From positions 1 to 8,962 of the forward strand of contig JBFXEO010000116.1 in assembly GCA_050180015.1 (NCBI GenBank): a stretch of 8,962 nt of DNA, read 5' to 3'. Position numbers and translations under genes: made by a program. The DNA is from JBFXEO01 sp050180015. Its GTDB lineage: Bacteria > Bacteroidota > Bacteroidia > Bacteroidales > Tenuifilaceae. Below, one piece after another: positions 1-7,139 of the stretch. Positions within the stretch are counted from its first letter, which is position 1; the number at the start of each line of letters is the position of its first letter. The notes beneath the pieces were generated by a model. It did no database searches. It had not been told where the DNA came from and worked only from the letters and a program-made list of their open reading frames with translations.

Positions 1-14
1 TGCTCTTCCGATCT
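1..14. other. Residual Illumina adapter sequence
   Basis: The first 14 bases, TGCTCTTCCGATCT, equal the 3' end of the Illumina TruSeq index-side (read 2) adapter. The T at position 1 fits that adapter better than the read 1 adapter, which has C there. This is a library artefact, not genome sequence, so real sequence begins at about position 15. The match is read directly from the sequence; the adapter identity is from memory. Confidence 0.93.
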
Positions 15-16
15 GG

Positions 17-85
17 ATTGAGCCGCATTACGCTTTAACCTTATTGCTGTATTTAGAGAATAAAAAAGATGCCAAATATCTATAG
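17..85 (+). CDS. Possible C-terminal fragment of an unidentified protein
   Basis: One plus-strand frame is open from the contig start to a TAG at 83-85 and would give about 22 residues of non-adapter sequence (IEPHYALTLLLYLENKKDAK then YL). The composition is protein-like, with a hydrophobic stretch followed by charged residues, and the other two plus frames stop within a few codons of the adapter. The fragment is too short to assign to a family, and an open run of this length can occur by chance. If real, it would be the tail of a gene upstream of uvrB cut by the contig end. Confidence 0.22.
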   Translation: MEPHYALTLLLYLENKKDAKYL

Positions 86-139
86 CAGTTTATGCAGCAC
101 TGATTCGCCCATGATTATCCATCCGCAACCGGACGATAA

Positions 140-173
140 TTGACCGTATCCCGACTTAAGTGCTAAATAATTT
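140..173 (+). promoter_or_regulatory. Weak candidate promoter for uvrB
   Basis: A TTGACC hexamer at 140-145 is followed, after 18 bp, by TAAATA at 164-169 and an overlapping TAATTT at 168-173, about 17-26 bp before the chosen uvrB start. The Bacteroidota -7 element TAnnTTTG is matched only partly and its spacing from the TTG is too long, so this is a weak call. No other better element is visible in the roughly 100 bp before the gene. Confidence 0.22.
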
Positions 174-189
174 CATCACTATAATTACC

Positions 190-2208
190 ATGAGCTACCG
201 GTTAACATCTGATTTTCAGCCATCTGGCGATCAGCCCGACGCTATAGAGCAGCTATGTGAAGGGCTAGAAAGAAAAGATAAGTACCAGACCCTGTTAGGC
301 GTTACGGGATCAGGAAAAACATTCACCATCGCCAACGTTATTGCAAGGGCAAACAGGCCCGTGCTGGTTTTAAGTCACAACAAAACGCTGGCCGCCCAGC
401 TCTATGGCGAATTCAAAAGTTTCTTCCCGGAAAATGCCGTGGAATATTTTGTGTCGTACTACGATTACTACCAACCCGAGGCTTACTTACCTGTAACCGA
501 CACGTATATTGAGAAAGACCTTTCCATAAATGACGAAATTGAGAAATTGCGTTTAAGCGCAACAACTTCCCTCCTTTCCGGACGAAAGGATGTAATTGTT
601 GTTTCGTCGGTATCGTGCCTATACGGCATTGGAAACCCGCAGGATTTTTACAACAGCACAATACATTTAAGTGTTGGGCAGCGCATTGGCAGAAATCAGC
701 TCCTACGTCAGCTGGTCGATAGCCTTTACTCCCGGAACGAGGTAGAATTCAAACGCGGAACATTCAGGGTTAAAGGCGATAGCGTTGATATTTACCTGGC
801 CTACGGCGATAAGGGCGTGAGGGTTATTTTCTGGGGCGATGATATTGAATCATTGGAAATTTTTGATCCCGTAAGTAGCGGTTTAATTGATAGCTTGAAC
901 GATATATCCATTTTCCCTGCCAACATTTTCATTGCCGGGAAGGATCGTATGACACAGGCAATTTACCAAATACAGGACGACCTGGTAAAACAAATTGAAT
1001 ACTTCAACAGCATAGACCATCATTCAGAGGCAAAACGCCTAAAGCAACGCGTTGAGTATGATTTGGAGATGATCCGCGAGCTGGGCTACTGCCCGGGAAT
1101 TGAAAATTACTCGCGCTACTTCGACGGGCGGCCTCCGGGGATGCGGCCATTCTGCCTGCTCGACTATTTTCCAAAAGATTTTATTCTGGTTATCGACGAA
1201 AGCCATGTTACCATTCCGCAAATCAGGGCAATGTACGGCGGGGACAATTCGCGCAAGCAAACCCTGGTTGAATACGGTTTCCGGCTGCCTGCGGCAATAG
1301 ATAACAGGCCACTTAAATTCGACGAGTTTGAGGCGTTAGTTGAACAAACAATTTTTGTGAGCGCAACACCCGCCGATTATGAGCTGAAAAAATGCGAGGG
1401 TGTTGTTGTCGATCAGGTTGTGCGCCCAACCGGGTTGCTGGACCCGGTAATACATGTTCGCCCAAGCCTTAACCAGGTAGATGATTTGGTTGGTGAAATA
1501 AACGGCTGCGTTCAGCTAAACGAACGGGTTCTGGTAACTACACTTACAAAGCGTATGGCGGAAGAACTGGTAAAGTATCTGGCCCGGATTAACATTCGCT
1601 GCCGTTACATACACTCCGACGTAGATACGCTAGAACGCGTAAAAATTATGGAAGATTTACGGAAAGGCACATTCGATGTGCTGGTTGGCGTTAACCTGCT
1701 ACGCGAGGGGCTCGACCTGCCGGAAGTATCGCTTGTAGCAATACTCGATGCCGACAAGGAGGGCTTCCTCCGGTCTGCCCGCTCGCTCACCCAAACAGCC
1801 GGACGCGCAGCGCGAAATATCAACGGCAGGGTATTGATGTATGCCGAAAAGGTAACTGAATCGATGCGCATTACCATTGAGGAAACTAACCGGAGGCGCG
1901 AAAAGCAGCTGAAATATAACGAACAGCACGGAATTACCCCAACCCAAATTGTTAAACCGCAAACATCGATGCTGGCCGGTAAGCTAACCAACGGCGATAA
2001 AATAAACGGATACTACGTTGAACCCGAAAAGGTTGACTTTGCAGCCGACCCAGTAGTACAATACATGACGCGGGATGAGTTAACCAAAGCCATTGAAAAG
2101 GCCAAAAAATCGATGGAGCAAGCTGCAAAAGGGCTGGATTTTATAGAGGCTGCACGCTTTCGCGACGAAATGTACGCCCTGCAAAAAATAAGGGAAACCA
2201 AAGAATAG
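190..2208 (+). CDS. uvrB: Excinuclease ABC subunit UvrB
   Basis: UvrB is the damage-verifying helicase-like subunit of nucleotide excision repair: it is loaded on DNA by UvrA and recruits UvrC for the dual incision. The 672-residue product has the family's usual length and all its landmarks: Walker A GVTGSGKT (37-44), the tyrosine-rich beta-hairpin YDYYQPEAY (about 91-99) that clamps a DNA strand, the DESH Walker B box (336-339), SATP (391-394), RPTGLLDP (412-419), the helicase motifs around LLREGLDLP (about 503-511) and QTAGRAARN (535-543), and a C-terminal UVR motif (about 627-662) that contacts UvrC. The ATG at 190 is chosen because homologues begin at the MSYRLTSDF-like stretch; an in-frame GTG at 160 would add ten residues with no family counterpart. 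It converges on the exporter operon and has no evident functional link to it. Confidence 0.98.
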   Translation: MSYRLTSDFQPSGDQPDAIEQLCEGLERKDKYQTLLGVTGSGKTFTIANVIARANRPVLVLSHNKTLAAQLYGEFKSFFPENAVEYFVSYYDYYQPEAYLPVTDTYIEKDLSINDEIEKLRLSATTSLLSGRKDVIVVSSVSCLYGIGNPQDFYNSTIHLSVGQRIGRNQLLRQLVDSLYSRNEVEFKRGTFRVKGDSVDIYLAYGDKGVRVIFWGDDIESLEIFDPVSSGLIDSLNDISIFPANIFIAGKDRMTQAIYQIQDDLVKQIEYFNSIDHHSEAKRLKQRVEYDLEMIRELGYCPGIENYSRYFDGRPPGMRPFCLLDYFPKDFILVIDESHVTIPQIRAMYGGDNSRKQTLVEYGFRLPAAIDNRPLKFDEFEALVEQTIFVSATPADYELKKCEGVVVDQVVRPTGLLDPVIHVRPSLNQVDDLVGEINGCVQLNERVLVTTLTKRMAEELVKYLARINIRCRYIHSDVDTLERVKIMEDLRKGTFDVLVGVNLLREGLDLPEVSLVAILDADKEGFLRSARSLTQTAGRAARNINGRVLMYAEKVTESMRITIEETNRRREKQLKYNEQHGITPTQIVKPQTSMLAGKLTNGDKINGYYVEPEKVDFAADPVVQYMTRDELTKAIEKAKKSMEQAAKGLDFIEAARFRDEMYALQKIRETKE

Positions 2209-2215
2209 GTTTCCC
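2181..2215 (-). terminator. Factor-independent terminator of the exporter operon
   Basis: GGGAAACC (2192-2199) and GGTTTCCC (2208-2215) form a perfect 8-bp stem with an 8-nt loop. On the minus strand the hairpin is followed directly by TTATTTTTTGC (complement of 2181-2191), a good U-tract. It lies 61 bp past the ATPase stop codon, so it should end the minus-strand transcript. The left arm and the A-run lie inside the last uvrB codons, and the loop and right arm include the uvrB stop codon. On the plus strand no T-run follows the hairpin, so it is not a good terminator for uvrB. Confidence 0.8.
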
Positions 2216-2276
2216 GTTGCCAGAGCTAAAATCGCCTGCAAATTTATTGTCCTACAGAAATACAACACCATGCTTA

Positions 2277-2951
2277 TCAAATAATTAGTCCATCCTTCAT
2301 CTCAATAATCCGATCGGTATTGACGGCAAAATCGTTATCGTGGGTCACGCAAATGATGGTTTGCCCAAAGGATTTGGTAAGGTCTCTGAAAATATCCTGT
2401 ACCATCCGTGAGTTTTTGGAATCCAAATTCCCGGTTGGCTCATCACCCATAATAATGGACGGATTATTAATTAGAGCCCTGGCAATGGCCACCCGTTGCT
2501 GCTGACCGCCCGAAAGCTTACTGGCCTTTTTTAAGGCTTGGTCCTCCAAGTCGAGCAGCCGGAGACCCTCGTAAGCCCTGTGCTCTATTTCCTGGGGCGA
2601 ATATTTCCCTAGTTTTAATGCCGGTAACATTACATTTTGCAGCGATGTAAATTCGGGCAGTAAATAATGAAACTGGAAGACAAATCCGATATGCTCGTTT
2701 CGGAAAGCGGCCAACTGGTTTTGGGTACTGCCGGTAAGAATATTACCGTTAATCTCAAGCGTACCTTCATAATCAGTATCCATGGTCGATAACACGTATA
2801 AAAGCGTTGATTTGCCTGATCCCGATTTTCCGACTATGGAAAGGAATTCCCCTTTTTTTACATTGAACGAAACCCCTTTTAAAACCTGGAAGGTATTAGG
2901 GTCATAAAAATATTTTATCAGGTTCCTAACCTGTAATGATGTAGTTTCCAT
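2277..2951 (-). CDS. ABC transporter ATP-binding protein, LolD-like
   Basis: This 224-residue cytoplasmic ATPase powers the permease encoded just before it. It shows a full set of ABC motifs: Walker A GKSGSGKST (41-49), Q-loop Q93, signature LSGGQ (146-150), Walker B ending in GDEP (169-172) with catalytic Glu171, D-loop NLDS, and H-loop His204. The stretch VFQFHYLLPEFTSLQNV (91-107) resembles LolD, the lipoprotein-release ATPase, more than MacB, whose Q-loop region reads differently. Walker B has Gly before DEP where LolD and MacB usually have Ala. The start codon follows the permease stop with one base between (TAACATG), which implies translational coupling. It is the last gene of the operon, with a terminator 61 bp downstream. 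Context (membrane-fusion protein and TolC protein) argues for an exporter rather than housekeeping LolCDE. Confidence 0.93.
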   Translation of the reverse strand: METTSLQVRNLIKYFYDPNTFQVLKGVSFNVKKGEFLSIVGKSGSGKSTLLYVLSTMDTDYEGTLEINGNILTGSTQNQLAAFRNEHIGFVFQFHYLLPEFTSLQNVMLPALKLGKYSPQEIEHRAYEGLRLLDLEDQALKKASKLSGGQQQRVAIARALINNPSIIMGDEPTGNLDSKNSRMVQDIFRDLTKSFGQTIICVTHDNDFAVNTDRIIEMKDGLII

Positions 2952-2952
2952 G

Positions 2953-4203
2953 TTATCCTCTGATGATAATGACCGGGTCGATTTTTGAAGCTTTCCGCGC
3001 AGGCAGGTAACCCGCGATTAACGTGGTTACAATTCCAAATACCACGGCAAGGACAAAGTCCTGGGGGCGGTACTGAATGGGCAGGGTGGTTAACCCGGCA
3101 ATCCGGAACGGCACCTGGTTAACCAGCGACGAAATAAAATAACCCAGCAGAACGCCGGCCACGCTGCCTGCCAGTCCGATGGCTGTTGCCTGCGATAAAA
3201 AAATGATTTTTATGTCTTTCCCCGAAAATCCCATCGCTTTGAGAATGGCAATTTCCTTGATTTTTTCGTTGATAGTCATGTTCATGATGTTGTAAATTCC
3301 GAAACCGGCAACCAGCAAAATGGCCAGCGAAACAGCTATGGCCAGGATATTCCTGATTTGGGTCATGGCTACCAGTTGCTGGTTGGCATTTTGCCATGTT
3401 TCAACCTGGTAGGGTATCACAGAGGTGATGTTCTTAATGAAGTATCCGGTTTTATTTTTATCCTGAATATTTACCAGGATGTCGCTTGCATAATCGTGGT
3501 TTTTACTGAGCAACTGCCGGGCCGACGCGATGTTGAGATAGGCCTTTGATTTATCTGTGGTTTTTATCGACGATTCGAAAATTCCCACTACGGTATAATT
3601 TTTTGATACCCCGTCGGAGGTGAGCACATTGATGTGGTCGTTGACCCTTACCCCCAGGTTCTCAGCCAGCACTTTCCCCAGAATAATACCTGATTTCCGA
3701 AAAGTTAAATCCGACCAGCGACCCTGTATTACATCTGATGAAGTGTTAAAAAGTTTATCTTCATTTTCAGTTTCAACGCCTGAAATTAACCCGCTTATTT
3801 TTTTTGACCCGCTTCTGAAAAACACATTAAAGTCGAGATGACAGGCAATGTGGGTTATTTCTTCCTGCTTTTCAAGAAATGAAATGATTTCAGACGTGTT
3901 TTTTATGCCATCGGTATATTGGATGTTTTTCCTGTTCCGGATATTAAACAGCGTTTGTGGCGAATTATAGAAGCTTTCGACAGGATTAAAAGGGTTAACA
4001 TCGTCTTCGTTGAAAATCCGGATGTGCGACATGGAACTAAAAGCCATATCGTCCTGCGTTTGGTTAACGCCGTTCATAAAACTGTTCATGAAAATATAGA
4101 TGGATACCCCGAAAGTCACCCCCAGAATGGCCACTACGGTTTGCCATATCCTGGAAGTAAGGTGTACCTTCGATATCTGATTATTCACTGACATTTTCAT
4201 CAT
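2953..4203 (-). CDS. ABC transporter permease, FtsX/MacB type
   Basis: This 416-residue inner-membrane protein is the permease of a split MacB-like (type VII fold) ABC system. Topology read from the sequence: TM1 at about 20-45, a large periplasmic domain of the MacB_PCD type (about 46-282), then TM2 (about 284-308), TM3 (about 334-362) and TM4 (about 382-403). After TM2 comes the charged segment INEKIKEIAILKAMGFSGKD (311-330), the conserved FtsX coupling region, and the C-terminus has the typical LPARKASKIDP. Three in-frame ATGs lie at the start (4203, 4200, 4194) and the sequence does not settle which is used; the AGGG just before 4203 is too close to serve the first one well. The start lies 8 bp after the membrane-fusion gene. 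LolC/E share this topology, but the gene order points to efflux. In the tripartite model it passes mechanical motion to the periplasmic partners and does not itself form the full conduit. Confidence 0.92.
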   Translation of the reverse strand: MMKMSVNNQISKVHLTSRIWQTVVAILGVTFGVSIYIFMNSFMNGVNQTQDDMAFSSMSHIRIFNEDDVNPFNPVESFYNSPQTLFNIRNRKNIQYTDGIKNTSEIISFLEKQEEITHIACHLDFNVFFRSGSKKISGLISGVETENEDKLFNTSSDVIQGRWSDLTFRKSGIILGKVLAENLGVRVNDHINVLTSDGVSKNYTVVGIFESSIKTTDKSKAYLNIASARQLLSKNHDYASDILVNIQDKNKTGYFIKNITSVIPYQVETWQNANQQLVAMTQIRNILAIAVSLAILLVAGFGIYNIMNMTINEKIKEIAILKAMGFSGKDIKIIFLSQATAIGLAGSVAGVLLGYFISSLVNQVPFRIAGLTTLPIQYRPQDFVLAVVFGIVTTLIAGYLPARKASKIDPVIIIRG

Positions 4204-4211
4204 CCCTGAAT

Positions 4212-5297
4212 TTACCGCGGAAGTACAATAAACGTATTATCGGTTAATCCCTGCAACACCTCGGTCCACTCGGGGGTAACAATGCCCACCTCAACCCGTT
4301 TTTTCCCCATACCCTTGTGGGTTACCACATAATTCCCCGGTAAAAGGTAGCCTGACGGAATAACCAACGCATTCTTCTTTTGCTCAACAACAATATTTGC
4401 CTGCAGCTGTGTTCCCACCTTTACCGCGCGAATTGACTCTAAAAACCGGGCATCAACAGTAAATGACTGCTCGCTGGTATTGAATGCCGGATAAATTTTT
4501 GAAACAGATGCCCTGTAGGCTTTGTGCTTCTCGGTGTTTAACTCCACCAATACTTCCTGACCAAGAGCAATTCTGTTGATATCTTCCTCGGCAACCAGAA
4601 GCTTAGCGATATAATCGCCAGAGCCAATTTCGGCAATAGTTTCCCCGCGCTTAACCAGCTCGCCATTTTGTTTTAGAACCTGTAATACAACTCCGTTAAC
4701 CTTACTCTGCAATTCGCAAAACGAGCTGGTATTCTGCTGCGAAACCAGGTTAGCCCTAGCCTTAACCAGCTCCAAATCTAAGTTCTTTTGTGTATCGGCA
4801 ATCAAATTCTCCAACGAGTACAATTCCTGCTTTGAATTTTCGTATGCTAATTCCGATTTTTCATACTCAACCACCGACACAGCGCGTGAATGCACCAAGC
4901 TCTGATATCGCACAAAGTTTACGGAATCTACAGCCAACTTGTTCTTCACCTGAGCCAGCTGAGCATTTAGCTGCTGAAGTACGGCTGAATTCGAAGACAT
5001 ATTAGCCTTTGCATAGCTGTATGCTGCTTCGGCACTTGCCAGCTGAGCCCTCTGCGTTTGGTCCTGTACGTGAAACAGCATACTTCCAGCCTTTACAGTA
5101 TCGCCTTCCTCTACAAAGGAATTCACCAAATAACCCTCGGATTGCGATGTTACCATGTACTGATTGTCTGTGACAATACTGCCACTCGCAAAAACTGCAT
5201 CGACTATATTTCTCCGCTGAGGCTGAGTCTTTTCGTATCCGCTACATTCAACCAGTACAATAGGGAAAATAGCAAGCATCAAATATTTTAAACGCAT
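4212..5297 (-). CDS. Membrane-fusion (periplasmic adaptor) protein, HlyD/MacA family
   Basis: This 361-residue protein would bridge the permease and the TolC channel across the periplasm. Visible parts in order: a hydrophobic signal (about 5-16) ending in LVEC with Cys18 as probable lipidation site; a first lipoyl half (about 48-78, with GYLVNSFVEEGDTVKAG); a long helical hairpin (about 80-190, rich in Ala, Gln, Leu and Lys); a second lipoyl half (about 197-226, NGVVLQVLKQNGELVKRGE); a beta-barrel domain (about 228-305, ending in the typical VKVGTQLQANIVV); and a membrane-proximal domain to the end. Lipobox position -1 is Glu, where Gly, Ala or Ser is normal, so lipidation is uncertain; uncleaved anchoring is the alternative. 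No acidic run follows the Cys, so a surface-export signal is not seen, which suits a role at the inner membrane. The gene starts 9 bp after the tolC-like stop. Confidence 0.92.
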   Translation of the reverse strand: MRLKYLMLAIFPIVLVECSGYEKTQPQRRNIVDAVFASGSIVTDNQYMVTSQSEGYLVNSFVEEGDTVKAGSMLFHVQDQTQRAQLASAEAAYSYAKANMSSNSAVLQQLNAQLAQVKNKLAVDSVNFVRYQSLVHSRAVSVVEYEKSELAYENSKQELYSLENLIADTQKNLDLELVKARANLVSQQNTSSFCELQSKVNGVVLQVLKQNGELVKRGETIAEIGSGDYIAKLLVAEEDINRIALGQEVLVELNTEKHKAYRASVSKIYPAFNTSEQSFTVDARFLESIRAVKVGTQLQANIVVEQKKNALVIPSGYLLPGNYVVTHKGMGKKRVEVGIVTPEWTEVLQGLTDNTFIVLPR

Positions 5298-5306
5298 TTC
5301 ATTTAA

Positions 5307-6614
5307 CTATTTACGGGCCTCCAAAGTTGCCCTGTTAACAAGATAATCCGATATTCTGCTGAGATACTGGCTCTCAGCGGCCAGGTAATCGCCGAATATT
5401 TCCAGATACTCACTAAGGCCTACAAGGCCCTTTGAGTATTTTTGTGCAATAAGCTCCAGGTTATTCCCCGATATTTTAAAGGATTCGGATGAAGATTTGG
5501 CTAGATTAATAGCGGTAAGGTAGCCATTAAACAGAATACTATCGTTAATTGCTAATTTTCGCACCTCATCCTCAAAGGTTGCTTTGGCGATTTGCTGTGA
5601 AATCCTGGCCGCCTTGTACTGCGATTTAGTGGTTAATCCACTAAAAATGGGGACAGATAATGATAGGCCTATATAGTTGCTGGAATTCCAATCCGAAGAA
5701 TTGAATGAGAGAGCCAGGTTATTCCGGAACTGCGTTCCGCCAATAAAGTGCATGTAGTCGATTTTGGGGAGAAATCTTGCCCTGGCCTTCTTAACATCGT
5801 AGCCTGAAATTTCAACTTGCAACCGGAATACATCGGTGTATAAATTGCTTGCAATAAGTTTAAGCTCCTCCTGTTGCTCTCCGGAAAAATCAACCTTCTC
5901 GGTTAGCCACACTGAATCCCCGGGTTCAAGGCCCATCAAAAGCTTTAAATTGTAAATACATTGTGCCTGGTACAATTTGCTCTGCTCCAACTTCTCATAA
6001 ACAGTATGTTGTTTAATTTTTGCCTGATTCAACGTTAAAGCATCTATTAACCCCTGGTTGAACTTATCGCTGGCAATGTAGAAGATAGAATCGGCTGCCA
6101 CCAAATCCTTTCGTCCAATTGCCACAGCCTCATTCGCGGTAAGCGTAGCGTAGTAAATTTGGGCAACCTGTTCTTTCAGCACTTGCTCAAAGTATTGTTT
6201 TTCTGCGGTTTTAAGCGCAACGTTTACTTTTGCAATTTTCTGCTGATGTATTGACTGCCAGTCAAGAATTGACTTGGTGATGGTGAGCCCCGCATTGTAG
6301 CTATAATTCTGGCCAAACTTCAGGTAAACCGTTTCGCCGGGTTTCCCCGCAAGTTCCCCGGGTACCGGTGTCTCGGAAATATCAACATTTCTTTGCCCCG
6401 AAAAACTAGCCGATACCTTCGGGTAACGAAACCCGCTGGCGGCTTTCTTATCCTGCTCAGCCACATTTACCTGCAGCTGATACCTCTTATTCTCCGGGTT
6501 ATTCTGCAATGTGTACTTCCAAACATCAATCAAAGAGTTGAATATTTGCTGGGCCTGTACCCCGGGTGCATAGGAGTTAACAGCTATCAAAATCAGTAAA
6601 AATGCCGACCTCAT
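5307..6614 (-). CDS. TolC-family outer-membrane efflux protein
   Basis: This is the outer-membrane channel of the tripartite exporter. From the chosen ATG it has 435 residues, the usual length of TolC-like proteins. It has a signal peptide (MRSAFLLILIAV, cleavage likely after VQA at about residue 21) and two OEP repeats, each of long helices with a membrane-spanning strand segment. The first contains GQNYSYNAGLTITKSILDW (about 101-119) and the second YIGLSLSVPIFSGL, both typical of the family. The ATG at 6614 overlaps the previous stop as ATGA, a coupling arrangement, and gives a compact signal peptide. The in-frame TTG at 6626 would add four residues and is less likely. An AAGG lies close upstream. 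Confidence 0.93.
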   Translation of the reverse strand: MRSAFLLILIAVNSYAPGVQAQQIFNSLIDVWKYTLQNNPENKRYQLQVNVAEQDKKAASGFRYPKVSASFSGQRNVDISETPVPGELAGKPGETVYLKFGQNYSYNAGLTITKSILDWQSIHQQKIAKVNVALKTAEKQYFEQVLKEQVAQIYYATLTANEAVAIGRKDLVAADSIFYIASDKFNQGLIDALTLNQAKIKQHTVYEKLEQSKLYQAQCIYNLKLLMGLEPGDSVWLTEKVDFSGEQQEELKLIASNLYTDVFRLQVEISGYDVKKARARFLPKIDYMHFIGGTQFRNNLALSFNSSDWNSSNYIGLSLSVPIFSGLTTKSQYKAARISQQIAKATFEDEVRKLAINDSILFNGYLTAINLAKSSSESFKISGNNLELIAQKYSKGLVGLSEYLEIFGDYLAAESQYLSRISDYLVNRATLEARK

Positions 6615-7036
6615 TGCCTTGTCCAAACCTTTGACCGCGAAAAACCTTTCGTTGACACGGTGACTATCAGCTTATCCCCGCTTAATTCCAGCGTACAATC
6701 GGCCAGCTGCCCCCTTCTGGGAGCGTATATTGTTCCGCCGCTCCATTTGCCATTTGAGTATTTCAGCCCATTGATAATTGTTAGTCCAAGAATGGGCTGA
6801 TTACGTTTCTGAGGATCAGGGTTCTTCCTATCCAATAGCAGATTACCGTTGGAATCGTGAGCTTTGTATGTCCAGACAATTTTACCGCTGAGCACACTTT
6901 CATTTTTGGTGATTTCGACCTTAACGGTTTCATCCTCATTCATCCACACTCCAACTGCGTCATCCTCCAGGTTCTGGGCTTGTACCAATGTCTGTGAAAT
7001 AATCAGCAGTAACGGAAAAAGAAATTGTTTTACCAT
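6611..7036 (-). CDS. Secreted DUF2147 domain protein
   Basis: The 141-residue product has an N-terminal signal peptide (hydrophobic to about residue 16, cleavage likely after VQA at 20) and a small beta-rich domain. Motifs that mark DUF2147 are VGVWMNED near the mature N-terminus, DRKNPDPQKRNQPILGL (69-85), WSGGTIYAPRRG (98-109) and a C-terminal KVWTR. The usual YDP..GK is here YAPRRGQ. The domain's biochemical function is not known. It is the first gene of the exporter operon, follows a candidate LytTR operator and promoter, and its stop overlaps the start of the tolC-like gene by 4 bp. That coupling suggests it is a periplasmic accessory of the exporter or of the envelope response that induces it; this is inference. 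A Cys at 114 is the only cysteine of the mature part. Confidence 0.87.
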   Translation of the reverse strand: MVKQFLFPLLLIISQTLVQAQNLEDDAVGVWMNEDETVKVEITKNESVLSGKIVWTYKAHDSNGNLLLDRKNPDPQKRNQPILGLTIINGLKYSNGKWSGGTIYAPRRGQLADCTLELSGDKLIVTVSTKGFSRSKVWTRQ

Positions 7037-7061
7037 ATTTGCCTACGTTTGATTTACAGCG

Positions 7062-7091
7062 CAAATATGCGGATGAAGTAAACACCTTAAA
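7062..7091 (-). promoter_or_regulatory. Candidate promoter of the exporter operon
   Basis: On the minus strand CATATTTG (complement of 7062-7069) matches five of the six fixed bases of the Bacteroidota -7 element TAnnTTTG. TTTA (complement of 7088-7091), 18 bp upstream, matches three of four bases of the -33 TTTG element. Start of transcription would fall at about 7055, leaving a leader of about 19 nt before the DUF2147 start. The imperfect match fits a promoter that needs an activator, and the direct-repeat operator lies 11 bp further upstream. Confidence 0.45.
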
Positions 7092-7102
7092 GTTGAAATG
7101 TT

Positions 7103-7135
7103 GGTGAACTGAACAAACCGAAGGGTAAACTGAAC
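7103..7135 (-). promoter_or_regulatory. Candidate LytTR operator: 12-bp direct repeat, 21-bp period
   Basis: GGTGAACTGAAC (7103-7114) and GGTAAACTGAAC (7124-7135) are direct repeats with one mismatch, start to start 21 bp, i.e. two helical turns. On the minus strand each holds a nonamer, TCAGTTTAC (complement of 7125-7133) and TCAGTTCAC (complement of 7104-7112), which match eight of nine positions of the published LytTR half-site [TA][AC][CA]GTTN[AG][TG], with the 12-bp spacer known for AgrA/ComE-type sites. The pair sits at about -48 to -80 from the predicted transcription start, a usual activator position, and directly follows the gene for a LytTR regulator. The repeats are seen in the sequence; binding is inference. 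Confidence 0.65.
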
Positions 7136-7139
7136 GTAA

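Noticed and set aside
160..189. Ten-residue N-terminal extension of UvrB from a GTG at 160
   Set aside because: The extension has no counterpart in the family, and the ATG at 190 gives the normal UvrB beginning.
1605..1991. 128-codon open frame on the minus strand inside uvrB
   Set aside because: It is antisense to the conserved helicase motifs of UvrB; its Ser/Arg-rich composition is typical of a shadow frame.
2209..2276. Small gene or RNA in the convergent gap between uvrB and the ATPase gene
   Set aside because: The 68 bp hold only the right end of the terminator stem and AT-rich sequence, with no further stable hairpin or frame.
3919..4191. 90-codon open frame on the plus strand
   Set aside because: It lies wholly antisense to the start of the permease gene, has no recognisable motif or ribosome site, and the opposite frame is clearly the real gene.
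2277..4203. Housekeeping LolCDE lipoprotein-release transporter
   Set aside because: Only one permease gene is present, and it follows adaptor and TolC-family genes in a coupled operon, which points to an exporter; the LolD resemblance of the ATPase is recorded as a finding.
6615..6626. TTG start for the TolC-like gene, four residues longer
   Set aside because: The ATG at 6614 forms an ATGA overlap with the upstream stop and yields a normal signal peptide; TTG is a rare start.
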